64,000 nt of DNA from Mesostigma viride (Eukaryota; Streptophyta; Mesostigmatophyceae; Mesostigmatales; Mesostigmataceae), in the NCBI GenBank assembly GCA_009746045.1, contig RPFO01001436.1, forward strand, positions 15,001 to 79,000. Direction: 5' to 3'. Both the position numbers and the translations under genes were made by a program. The notes below the pieces were generated by a model. The model ran no database searches and had not been told where the DNA came from. It was given only the letters and a program-made list of their open reading frames with translations. This document shows, piece by piece, positions 1 through 13,100 of the stretch (positions are counted from its first letter, which is position 1; the number at the start of each line of letters is the position of its first letter).

Positions 1-538
1 ATTATTTGATAGTTATATTTGATGCCACCTATGTGCTGCACGTTCCTCCCCCTTCCCCTCCATAGTGACCTATGTGCCGTGCGTTTCCTCCCCCCCTGTT
101 CTCTATTTTGACCTACATGCAATGCGGTCCTCACCGCTTCCCCTCCTGCCGCATGCCACTATGTCAGACATCATCATGGGCAAACAGTTCGTCCCACTAT
201 TGCACTATGCATGTCCACCCCGTCCCCTCCCCTCTATGGTGACCTATATGCCGCACGTTCCACACACCCATCCTCATGATGGATGCCCTTCATCATGGAG
301 CATTGATGCATGCGACATGTCACATGCATAACTCCACATGCCACATGCATAACAGCCACCACATGTGAGGTTTTAGTTTAAGTTCCACCCCCCCTCTCCC
401 CTTCCCCTTGTGACGTACGCGACCACAACCAGACATGATTATGGGCCACCAATGAATGCACTCCTCCCTTACAGTTATTCCATTGGCCACCTGCCCTATA
501 CTTTCTCGTGACGGATGCGACCACAACCAGACATTATC
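1..538 (+). promoter_or_regulatory. 5' flank of the giant channel gene with copied start-codon contexts
   Basis: No coding exon is seen. The stretch around the start codon (ACCAGACATTATCATGGGC) is present three times in direct orientation: near 164-200 (ATG followed by GGCAAA), near 429-460 (ATG GGC CAC CAA TGA) and the used one at 529-560. The second copy is also preceded by the same GCGACCACA sequence as the third. No TATA box can be assigned with confidence. Confidence 0.5.
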
Positions 539-1177
539 ATGGGCAACCTGCTGTCCATCCTCGGCGTGGACATTGCGGGAAATCGACTACCTTCATCCGT
601 CAACGACCGCCCCTCGGTCGCCTCCCTGCCCTCTGTGCCTGGTAGCCCGACGGGCTTCCCTGGGAAGCGCCGCCGGAGCAGCCACCTGTCCGCCATCTCC
701 GACGGGAGCGTGATCCCCAAGCGGAGAGGCAGCCGGGCTGGTGGCTCCGATGGCGGTCCGAATCATAATCCTGGCGGACGGCGACCGAGCACGAAACCCA
801 TCAGCCAGGGGGGTCGAAGAGGCTCTCGCACGGGCAGTCTGGCTTCCTCGACATCCAGGGCATCATCTCCTGGTTTTGACTCGGACGGCTCCGATGGTCA
901 CGGGGCCGGAGATAAACCTTCTGGTGGGGTGATCCGGAACATCATCAGGAAAGTCAGCCTGGGGACGGGGGTAGACGAGAACGAGGCCGCGTGGGCGGCC
1001 ATGGAAGCGGAGGAGGCGAATCGGCAGGCGAGGCCTTTATCGGGTGTCATGCAGCGGCTGGCGGGGCAGGACGAGTGGAGGGCATCGTTCATGGGGGAGG
1101 GGGACGTGGGGGAGGGGGGGGACCCGCAGGGCTTCTTTGCGGTGCTGAGGAGCAAGGTGCAGGAGGTGCTGTCCAAG
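539..1177 (+). CDS. Exon 1: N-terminal tail of the giant channel
   Basis: Encodes residues 1-213. It opens with MGNLLSIL: Gly2 and Ser6 fit the N-myristoylation consensus, so the N-terminus may be lipid-anchored. A Ser/Pro/Arg-rich low-complexity stretch follows, with a basic cluster (GKRRRSS) near residue 45. Helix-prone sequence around residues 140-213 (IRNIIRKVSL, then an Ala/Glu-rich part) ends at VLSK and donor GTACGC, phase 0. No known domain is visible. Start context copies lie upstream at 164-200 and 429-460. Confidence 0.75.
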
Positions 1178-4100
1178 GTACGCGTTTGTGGAAAACAATA
1201 CCATACACACTCCGCACGGTTAGGTTACTTCGGTTCAGCCGAAAGGCCCTTGGGGATTAGATAATTTCGTTTTATTGGTTGGAAGTGCTACTTGGCCCGT
1301 TCAATCAATTAATATCTAATTTGTTTGGTTGTTTGCTGAACAACCGTTGAACTGGCTGTGCGATCAAATATTTGAAACTTCTTTGTTCGTTTGGTTAGAC
1401 ACGATCCAGCCGGCAGCACTGCGATTCAATAATTATTTGAACGGTTTGGCTGGTTAAACCAGCAGCAGGCGTTGTTGTTGTTGTTGTTGTTGGTTCCCAC
1501 ACCGCTGATGTGCAGCAGAGATTCTCGTGCAGCAGCAGGCGTAGCTCACAGGCGTACACATCTCACAGCCGGCAACCGTACATACCTTCGTGGATCGGCT
1601 TACATGCGTAATCTCTAGCACAAGCGGTTTGTTTGGTAACCACCAGTTAGAAGCTCATGTTTTGTTTGCAAAAGAATAATTTTTTTTCTTTGTTTGTTTG
1701 GTATCGTCAGTGAAGCACATTTGTCAGCCAAGTAATATTTATTTACAACTTCTTTGTTTGTTTGGTAGCCACAAAGCAGACAGGGGTGCACACTTGGGAA
1801 TTAATTATTTGCATTCTTCTTGTTTTATTTAGCGTTTTCAGGTGGTGTACGTCCAGAATAAATAATTTTAATTAAAACTAACTGGGAGGGTGTAATAGTA
1901 GTAAGTGTTTTTAATAACAATGCTATAATAAGTCATGTAAGTAATAATACTTGTAGTTTCCAAGGAACGAGCGGGCGCCGCATTCACAATTAAGGGACCT
2001 TATAAATGTTAACCAAGCTAGCTGTAAAATAGGAATGACACACATTGGAGACTGTCCAAGTAAGAGGGGCGGGGGTTGCTGAGAGTCATTTTTGTGTCGA
2101 GATTCTATTGGTGTGAATGGAGTGACTAAGATTAGTAAGGTATGAGAGCATGTCATGGGCACTGTCCAAGTTAGGGAGAAATGAGAATCCCTTTTACACG
2201 TACAATGTGCAGGCTATAGCGTGTCATAGTCGAACGAGGAAGAGCAAATAGCAAACTGAATTAATGCTCTGTGTATAGTTAAGAATCCATGGGGTGGAAA
2301 CCGGCATACTTGGGTGGATTATTCGTACCTCCGTCACCCTAGCTGTAGTGACTGTTCTTCTATATTCTGTTTGTTAAGCTATTCGCTCACTTTGTCGTTG
2401 CTCGCGGCGGGCTCGAAGGGGGCCGATCTGCCGCCTAGACCGTAACTCTACCGTCCGTCAGGTACACCATGTGCGGTGCTTTGCTAGGTTGAACTATACT
2501 AGAGGGGGCCGGCTGTGTGCTGGTAATGCCTAGTGCAGTACGTGCACCCCCCCTTTCGTGGTAAATTAAGCACCAAAAGGGGGCGCGGCGCCTTGAACGC
2601 ACTCTCAGAGATCTAGAGATATTTGTGCACCCGTATATACTTAGAATGGTGCGAAGGACGTAGGAAGGCCTTTTTGCATCTTCCACCCACCCACCCACCC
2701 ACCACCCACCCACCCACCCACCCACCCACCCACCCACCCACCCACCCACCCACCCACCCACCCACCCACCCACCCACCCACCCACCCACCCACCCACCCA
2801 CCCACCCACCCACCCACCCACCCACCCACCCACCCACCCACCCACCCACCCACCAACCGACCAACCATCCACCCACCCACCCACCCACGCTGCTGTTTCA
2901 GGGACAAGCTTGGGCCAAGGGGGCATGTGCTGGGCCCCAGCATGGCGAAATGGCCAGCTTGACATGATTTTTACAATGATTTTGATGGTGTGGCTGGGCA
3001 CCACAGACATGCCTGCACACATTCATTGGTAACTTCCCGTTAGTTTCCCGTGGTGGGGAGGCAGCCCAAAGGACCTTAGCTTCAGCCATCCATGGTTAAG
3101 ACTAGCTATGTTCAGGACTAGCCATGATTAAAAATAGCTCTGGTCAGAAATATCTCTGTTCAGACCACCCACCCCCCGCTCACGCGGGGTGCTTTGCAAC
3201 GCCCACCAATCACCTGTGGTGCCCCGTCTTTCAATTGTTACAAAATATGTTGTATGAACTGTGTCGTCCAGGCCATTACGATGTAACTGGCAAGTGAGGT
3301 ATGTTAAATGTAAAATATATGCTGTGGTGTTGCTGTGGTGTTGCTATGGTGTTGCTATGGTGTTGTATTGTCTAGTTACCATGCTCATCAATGCTGCCAG
3401 GCAGCGATGGTGGAAATGTTGTTTGAAATGTGTTTGCTATATACTATATCGTTGTGTAGGCTGTTTTACTGCTGATGTCAGCGCTACACAGCGGCGGCGG
3501 TGGAGCTTAGCTTGATGCGTTTGTGGTCTGGACTGTTGCGTTTATCAACTGTTTTATTGCTGATGTCAGCGCTACACAGCGGCGGCGGTGGAGCTTAACT
3601 TGATGCGTTTGTGGTCTGGACTGTTGCGTTTATCAACTGTTTTATTGCTGATGTCAGCGCTACGAGGCGACGATGATGGAACTCAAGTTTGCCACCTGCC
3701 AGGGTGATGTGGAACGCGTTCGCCAGATCCTGCGGCTGGGAGTGTACATCAGCGGGTGAGCCGGCACGCACACGCACGAAATCACACACATACACACAAA
3801 AGCACACATCCGCACATAAACATGCACACACACGCATATGGACACACCCACACATGGACACACTCACCCAGTCGTGGAAGCACTCGAGGCAAGTCTTATG
3901 AACGTATCTCCCCTGTTCGCTGCACGCGCCCTTTCACTTCTATGCTCCCATCGACGTTCGCGGTCTTATTCACTCTTTCATTCTGTTTTTATGTTCCCTC
4001 ATGCTGATGCTACGTAACGCCCGCGTCAGCCATGACCCTGTGTTGCATTTCCCTGCAATTCATTTTATTCACCATTCTACTCATCTTTTTAATTACTTTA

Positions 4101-7100
4101 TTTACAGCAATTTAATTGGTGTAACTTTTCCCTTAATGTAACCTAAACTAGCTCGAATTGACACAACGTTCTTGGACCGATCCACAGCACTGATTACGAC
4201 GGTCGCACCGCACTCCACCTGGCCGCCTCTGCGGGCAATGAGGACGTTGTCCGCGCCCTCCTCGAGGAAGGGGTGGCCCTTAACGTCAAGGATCGATGGG
4301 GCACCACCGCACTGCACGACGCGGCCATGGCCCACGAGGGGGTGGCCCGACTCCTCCACGCCAGCGGGGCGGTGCTCGAGTGCCAGGGGCTCCCTGGGGT
4401 GCTCATGGATGCGGCCGCGAGGGCGGACGTCCCATTGCTGCGGCGGTTCTTGGACAGTGGTGTGGATGTCAACACGCCGGACTATGATGGGCGTACGGTG
4501 AGTTTTGTTCTTTTTCTATGGACTTTGCATGTGCGCCTCCCTCCCCCTGTTTGGACAGCAACGGGCACATCATAGGGGCAGCTGAGCGAGGTGGGGCGGA
4601 CAGTCTGGGCAGAGAGGCTGGGCTTGAAGGAAGCACAGGAAATGCAGGATGGACAGTGATCTCTATTTGGGCTGATATGCGATGACAGCGTGCGCCTGGT
4701 CTCAGTGGATGCACCGTTGGGCTTGTTGGACTTGTTGGGGGTTATTGTTGGGTGTATTATCAACTGGGCTTGCTTGGCATATTTTGGGGGCCGGTAGGGG
4801 TGGTTCCTGGCTGCCGATCTGCAGAGGTACGATCAGTATTTTGATGGGGGAGTCGTAAAGATGTTAGCTGTGAAATATGGGGGGGGGAATATAGTTAGGG
4901 GGGCCTTGTTACATAATGTGGCTAGGTGTTACATAATATGGATAGGGGGACCGTGTCTTTGCTGTTTCAGTCAGTACCAGTCATTGCTACAGCACAATGT
5001 AGTGGATGGTTTAGGAAAAGGTACTCGTTCTGCCATACAAATGTATGCATGGCTTTGAGGGTGGATGTTGCCATCATCTGACTTGTTTTGTAATTCTCTC
5101 TACTTTGTCATGTGTATATGCCCGATTTCCTATCCCCGATGTCCTACCCCGTATTAGTGACAAAAGAATTTAATGTGCAAAGATCAGAACGTTGCGCCAG
5201 GTTATCTATTTTCAATTAAAACCTAGCCAACCACTGGATGTATTACCTGGGTATTTTCAATTAACACCTAGCCAACCACTGGATGTATTACCTGGGTCCT
5301 GTCACTTTATTCTTATGCCGTACTCTGTTCCAAGCCTCAATCACAATAACTGCTAGGCAGAAGGGTTTCTTACTCACCCTTACCATCCTTACTTACCCTT
5401 ACCCACCCTTATTCACCCTCACTCACCCTGATTCACCCTTACTTGCCCTTATTCACCCTTACTCACCCTTACTCACCCTTACTCACCCTTACTCACCCTT
5501 ACTCACCCTTATTCACCCTTACTCACCCTGATTCACCCTTACTCACCCTTACTCACCCTTACCCTTACTCACCCTTACTCACCCTTACTCACCCTTACTC
5601 ACCCTTACTCACCCTTACTCACCCTTACTCACCCTTATCACCCAGGTGTTCCACCTGGCTGCCTCGGAGGGTCTTGTGCCGGTCGTGGAATTCCTCACGT
5701 CCTGCCGCGCTGCCATCAACGCGGTCGACCGATGGGGGAACACTCGTACGTTAATTACTGTCACCGCCCCCACATTTGTTAATAAAACTAATTAAATTAA
5801 TTAAAACGCGCGACTGTCTCACTGCGCCCCCACATGCTTTGACTCCAGGGACTCATGTCGTAAACTCGCGCTGTCTCTTAGAATATGCATGTAAATTCTC
5901 TCTCTCTCGCGCGCGCGCCCTCCGTCCCCCCCCCCCCCCTCCCTCTCTCCCCCTCCCCCTCTCTCCATATACTCCTCCTCCTATAAATATCCCCCCCCCC
6001 CCCCCAAGCCTCCCCTTGCCTCCCTCGCTCCATTCCTCTGTTGCTGTCTTGCTCCCTCTCTGAAAGGGGAGCTAGGTCTGCAGAAGTTCGGAGCACCTGA
6101 TCATCCGCTTGCTACTATGCAATACTTCTTCAATAACATGCCATATGCAAATGTCTACAGCCTCCCTGCCAGCTGGGCATACCAAGATTCAAAGCAGTTT
6201 TCTGCAATGCTTCAACATTTTACAATTCATTCTGGGGGCTGCCTTGTGAAGCCGTGTTGGACGACGCATTATGCCACTCACTGGCCGGATTGGGGCTGAT
6301 GTCACACTGTTCTATGGGGCTGATGTCGCACTTTTTCTATGGGGCTGATGTCACACTTTTCTATGCCATGATGGCTATATGCATGACAATGGGTAGCCCT
6401 CTTGTCAGGGATTTAAAATCCTTGGCTTATCTAAGCAAATTGATGAGGTTTGCTAATGACTTGGAACAAACTCCACGGGCAGCGTTCTGACTATGTGTGA
6501 AATCGACTGCTGCCGTAGCCTGTGCTCGTATACACTCATCTGTTACATATTAGCCCCATGGCCCGTATAGTGATACTAATAATAATTCTGTCAGAGTTAG
6601 GACTTCTTATCAGCCTCGCTTCGCGGCCCGATGCCCCTAGTTCATAAGCCCGTCTGCCCTCACGTGCAGTTCCATCTGCCTCCGGCATGAAGCTCACCAA
6701 GTCTAGTCTGTGCCCATATGTGTTCCATTCCAAATGACCCCCTTGTCCCTCTATCTGCCCTGCCCTGACAACAACCACACGCGCTGGCACGACACAGCTC
6801 TGGATTGCGCGGTGCGCCACGGCCACGAGTGGATGGCCAAAGTGATCCGACGGCACGGGGGCGTGATGAACCTTAAGCTGGCGTCAGAACAGATGTGCAT
6901 TGCCGCCAGCTCAGCGGACCTCCTCTCGCTGCAGCTGCTGCACGAAAATGGGGTCCCACTGGACAAGGGTGGGTGATCTATAGACCAGGAATCCGCGAAT
7001 GTGGTCAACCAGTGTCAGGAGTGCTTGACTTGCAAAGCTGCAGGCGTAACTTTTACTATAGGTGTATAGGGTATGACGTCGGCAAGGGTGGGTGGTTGTT

Positions 7101-10100
7101 TCACCAGCGTTTAATGGATGTGGAGTGGGTGATGTAGCGCTTCTTGATGATTTGTAAACGCTACTTTCCCTCGCTGCAGCGGGTGCTTGAGAACGGCATA
7201 CCCCTGTACAAGGGTACGTGCTGTAGAGTCAAATTGTGGATGAAAAGGTTTGTGGGTGAAATGTTGCTTGGTCATACCATCAGTAGCGTGACCTCCCCTT
7301 ACTGCAGCTGCTTTTGATTGCTGCTCTTCGTGACTGCTGCATGAGAAAGGTGTGTCACTTGGCAAGGATGGGTGGGTGGTGAGACCGTGGCCGGTTATGC
7401 ATTGGTGCCTGTGACATGTTAGAGTTGTGGGCAATTCAATGCTTAGTCGCGTACCGATCAAAGGAGCGTCTCCCTTCGTACTTTAGTGCACTGCTGCTTA
7501 TCGTCTTTCTAACCATTCCAGGCGTTGATCTACTCTACTCATCGTGTTATGCGCGCCCCACCCTGCCCTCGGCTGTCCCACATTTTCCGGCGGCGGCGGC
7601 GGCACGCATGACTGATTCCCGGCTCCTCACATCTGGCGGCGACAAACCAAACCCGCCTCACCGATTCGCTTGGACCCCTCGCTGACTGCCACGTCATCCA
7701 GGCAACTATGGTACGTGCTTGCATGGATCAATGCTATTCGCTGCCGCGGTCGATTATGCTGTACCAAGTAGGCTACGCTATAGGCAACACTAGAGGCTAA
7801 GCTACAGGCTACCCTGTAAGACTTGCAGGCTACGCACCGTAATCACGCGACTGGAAACACCCATTATATATACTATATCTATAGTGATGCAGGCCGCAAT
7901 AGCTATAGACTATGCAAGGCAAGCACAGTGTGGTTTTGTCGGTTCCTAATCACGCTTCTGTGCTGTCCTGTGGTGGACGATGTGCTTGCTATGCCTTGTT
8001 CGCTCTTGCATGGGGACTCTCAGTCCACCAGGCGTGTGTGACGGCGTGTTATGTCCTAGTGGCTATGTAGCAGTTGGTACTCGTGCCCGAGTTGTCTAAT
8101 GCCATACTGCCAGTGTCGTATACTACCAGCTAGTGTGCCAGCTCTATCGAATAGCACATGCATTCTCGTATACTACACGTAGAATCGTGTACTACCAGGT
8201 GGTGTACCAGCACGGTAGACCCCAGCACGGGCAGCTAAGCACAGCGTGAGCAATACTCAGCGAACAGCACCAACGCACCCGACTGTTTCTTACTAGTATG
8301 CCTTTGGCAACCGCGCCAAGCAAGGCTTGTTTGTGACGTGCTCTAACGGACTACAGGTACCGGATGCTTTTGTGAGAGTACACAGGACGATAGGGTGAGA
8401 GTCCACAGGACGATAGTACTGGCAATTCCTCTCTGTCACCGCCACGCCATGCATCCTCTTTTGTTTCACAGACCGGAGGACCCCCTGACATTTTAAAAGG
8501 TTTGCACTTGGCCAGCCTTAAACACGGCGATGTAGCTAATACCCCCCCCCCCCACCCCCACCCGCCCCCTGCCACCATCATTCCATGGTTCGTCTGTTGG
8601 TGGAACGCAGATGGGAGGACCCCCCTGGCGTTGGCGGCTGCCAGAGGCCAACTGCTGTCGGTGGATTTCCTCGTCTCTGCGCAGGCCAACGTGAACCCGC
8701 AGGACCGGAGGCGGCAGACCCCGCTGGTGCGTTGGAGGTGTGATGCTGGCACGGGTACTTGCCAAGAAGGTGCACACATAGCTGGTTTTCATGTGGCTTG
8801 CTCAAGGTGCACACATAGCTGGTTTTCATGTGGCTTGCTCAAGGTGCACACATAGCTGGTTTTCATGTGGCTTGCTCAAGGTGCACACATAGCTGGTTTT
8901 CATGTGGCTTGCTCAAGGTGCACACATAGCTGGTTTTCATGTGGCTTGCTCAAGGTGCACACATAGCTGGTTTTCATGTGGCTTGCTCAAGGTGCACACA
9001 TAGCTGGTTTTCATAGGGCTTGCTCAAGGTGCACACATAGCTGGTTTTCATGTGGCTTGCTCAAGGTGCACACATAGCTTGCTTCCTTCGTCCACCTTGT
9101 GAGCTGCCGCGTCAGGTATTGCGTTGGGTTTTCCCCTGTGTATTGTCCTTCTGTCCAGGCCGTTTGTTTTGTCCTTCAACAACTTAGTAAACAAATGAAA
9201 CGTGCCCTGGCACCGAAGACCCCATACATGAAGACAACTGGTTTTACTAATCAATAATGGGATATCGTTGTACAAATCACTAATGGGATATCATTTGACC
9301 AATCAATAGCGGGTCCGATACCATTTTACCGACCAATAATGGAATGTCACCTGGCATTCATGGCCACCACAGGATGCCGCACCGGCCCCATTCTTAGGGC
9401 ATGCGTCCAATAGCATAATTAGCTCTAATGAATAGCGAGATAACAACTGCCGCGGATGACCTCCCACATACCATGTGCATGCCCTTTTAGTAGGCCACGT
9501 CATGGTGTCACGCCGGCTGCCCCTCACCATGCCTATCACCATCCCAAGGCCCCATCCCAGGTGGGTGGCTTTGTCATGTGCAATTGAACCATGACCCCAC
9601 ACACAACAGGACGACGTGCTGGCCGAAGCGTTCGTATAGTCAACTGATTATTAATGGGACATTGCCTTGTATGGATGACCACCACACAAACAGAATGCCG
9701 CGCTGCCCAATGCGTGTTGATTTAACTAATCAATACGGGGACACTGCCTTCTATGGATGGCCCCCACAGGATGACGCGCTGGCCAACGGGCACATCATGG
9801 TCGCACGCCTACTGCACAGCGCGGGGGGAGAGCTGGGGCCACTGGGAGACCCCTCGCAGCTCCAGAAGATGGAGGCTGTGTCCATCACAGAGGTGAGCGA
9901 AAAGATTCCTGTTGTAATATTCACCATACGACGCTGTAGTATTACGGCACCAAAACAGCACCATGATGTCGTATGTATCGCTTCTGTTGTTAGCAAAAAG
10001 AGAGAGGTGGCCTCCCTCACCTAGGTGAGAGAGGGACGTAATGTAAGAGTATAGTAACCTAGGTGAGAGAGGGATGTAATGTAAGAGTATAGTAACCTAG

Positions 10101-13100
10101 GTGAGAGAGGGATGTAATGTAAGAGTATAGTAACCTAGGTGAGAGAGGGATGTAATGTAAGAGTATAGTAACCTAGGTGAGAGAGGGATGTAATGTAAGA
10201 GTATAGTAACCTAGGTGAGAGAGGGACGTAATGTAAGAGTATAGTAACCTAGGTGAGAGAGGGACGTAATGTAAGAGTATAGTAACCTAGGTGAGAGAGG
10301 GATGTAATGTAAGAGTATAGTAACCTAGGTGAGAGAGGGATGTAATGTAAGAGTATAGTAACCTAGGTGAGAGAGGGATGTAATGTAAGAGTATAGTAAC
10401 CTAGGTGAGAGAGGGATGTAATGTAAGAGTATAGTAACCTAGGTGAGAGAGGGATGTAATGTAAGAGTATAGTAACCTAGGTGAGAGAGGGATGTAATGT
10501 AAGAGTATAGTAACCTAGGTGAGAGAGGGATGTAATGTAAGAGTATAGTAACCTAGGTGAGAGAGGGATGTAATGTAAGAGTATAGTAACCTAGGTGAGA
10601 GAGGGACGTAATGTAAGAGTATAGTAACCTAGGTGAGAGAGGGATGTAATGTAAGAGTATAGTAACCTAGGTGAGAGAGGGATGTAATGTAAGAGTATAG
10701 TAACCTAGGTGAGAGAGGGATGTAATGTAAGAGTATAGTAACCTAGGTGAGAGAGGGATGTAATGTAAGAGTATAGTAACCTAGGTGAGAGAGGGATGTA
10801 ATGTAAGAGTATAGTAACCTAGGTGAGAGAGGGACGTAATGTAAGAGTATAGTAACCTAGGTGAGAGAGGGACGTAATGTAAGAGTATAGTAACCTAGGT
10901 GAGAGAGGGATGTAATGTAAGAGTATAGTAACCTAGGTGAGAGAGGGATGTAATGTAAGAGTATAGTAACCTAGGTGAGAGAGGGACGTAATGTAAGAGT
11001 ATAGTAACCTAGGTGAGAGAGGGACGTAATGTAAGAGTATAGTAACCTAGGTGAGAGATGGACGTAATGTAAGAGTATAGTAACCTAGGTGAGAGAGGGA
11101 TGTAATGTATCATGGTGAACTGCATCACCTAATGAGTATAGTAAGAAGTAATAATTCTTTTAAAGGTACTGCATCTCGTGCTTTAGCAGCTGACTAATTA
11201 GTTACACACCGGCAATCATTACTGACCATTACACGTTTGTAATCAATTCATCAATGTGCAGTGTCCCCCCACGCCCCCACGGCCCCAGGTTCTACGGTGC
11301 AAGATCTGCTGCCACCCTAAATTCACCGTACTCTGCCACCCAAATTTAACCTTACTCCACACCCCACCCATGGACACCACCAGACCAAACCCCACCCATG
11401 CCCGCAGCTACGGGGTGGGATTCCCCCTAAACACGCCTTCCCCCCCCCCAAACACGCACTGCCCGCATATCTGTCCACACTTAAACCTCACCACTGCCAC
11501 CACCACCACCACAACGATGCCAACAACAACCCAACCCCCCGGATGACAGGTACGGCGCGAAATCCGCCGCCGCAAAGGCGCCGCGCTCGCCGGATCTGCG
11601 ATGGACGGTGACGACAGCGGACGCACATCCCGCTTGGTGACCTGCGCCAGCATTTCCCTCCTCGCGGATGCGGCCGAGGTGCTCGATGAGGTCTCTCGCG
11701 AGGCCACGGTGTTTCGCCAGCGACTCGCTGCGGTGGACAACATCCTGCGCCGGCTGGTGTTCTACCAGTCGAGGCAGAAGGTCAAAAGCAGCCAGCGGAG
11801 GGGGAGTCACGCGAAGCTGGCGCCGTACACGAAAGCCCGGGACGAGTTTGACGACGATTATCTGGGCCTGGGGCAGTTTGGCGCTGGGGGGATGGGGCAG
11901 GCGTGGCGCACGGGGGGGAGTGGGACGAGTGGGGGCGGCAGCAGCATTATGTCGCCGACCAATGGTTCGTGCTCTCGACCTCTCCAGCTCGCTAGCTGTC
12001 CAACTCTTAGCCTCCCACACCTTGTTTCAATCTTATCCGATCTATGTGTACTACTATGTAATATTTTCTTCTCCAAATGCTCCGCGAGGGGGACCCCCGG
12101 TGGGCTTTGGGGTAACTTTGCAAAATAACCTTGGGGTAACTTTGCAAAATAATTCCATCCGCGTTTTCTTGACTTCCTGTTTGGCGTCTGCTCAAGTAGA
12201 GCGCACCGCGCCCGTTAAAATGACTGCATGTCCCCCCAATAGCCTCTCTCGTAATGTGTTGTGCTGGGCACCCGTGTTTACGTCTGTTTCATTGGGCATC
12301 GGTGTCCCTTGGTCACGTGTTTTCATATTCTGTCATACGGTGTTCTAAGGGGCACACTGTACTGTGTACTTGAGGTTCCACTGCATGCACCGCTGCCACG
12401 CATTCTCCGCGTCTTGAATCTCATAGGTTTGCTGGCCGATACATGATTGCTTCGCTGACGTCCCCACGGTGACCACGTCGGCTTGGCCCCTCCTTCACGC
12501 CCGTATAAACCCTAATGCTGATCATTATGATGCTAATGGTGAACCCTAATGCTGAGTAATTATGATGCTAATGGTGAACCCTAAGGCTGATCTTTATGAT
12601 GCTAATGGTAAACCCTAATGCTGATCACCATGATGCTATTGGTGAACCCTAATTCTCTTTATTATTATGATGCTAATGGTGAACCCTAATGCTGATCACT
12701 ATAATGCTAATGGTGAACCCTAATGCTGATCATTATGATGCTAATTGTAAACCCTAATGCTGATCACTATGATGCTAATGGTGAACCCTAATGCTGATCA
12801 CTATGATGCTAATGGTGAACCCTAATTCTCTTTATTATGATGATGCTAACGGTGAACTGTTGCTGTTTCTCTTTGGATTCTCGAACAGCCGTCAACCAGG
12901 TCCAGGGCCTCTTCTCCGAGGTGGAATTTACGCTGTAGGGTTTTGGTCTAGGTGTGGGCTCGTTGACGTCCCCATGCACCCCTTGTTGGTTTCCACACCT
13001 CTCTTGCAGTTGTCACCCAGGTCCAGGGTTTAGGGGCTGACAATAATGATGCTGATTGCGTCGTTGCTTTATCTTTCAATTCTCGTGCAGCATTCAACCA

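Noticed and set aside
515-538. Upstream in-frame ATG for the channel gene
   Set aside because: It would add only eight residues and hide the MGNLLS motif; it cannot be excluded without 5' RACE.
2435-3022. Open frames of Gly-Gly-Trp-Val and His-Pro-Pro-Thr repeats
   Set aside because: By-products of the CCCA array in intron 1.
12509-12853. Telomere-like CCCTAA repeats
   Set aside because: CCCTAA is only one word in a 34-bp unit and is not tandem by itself.
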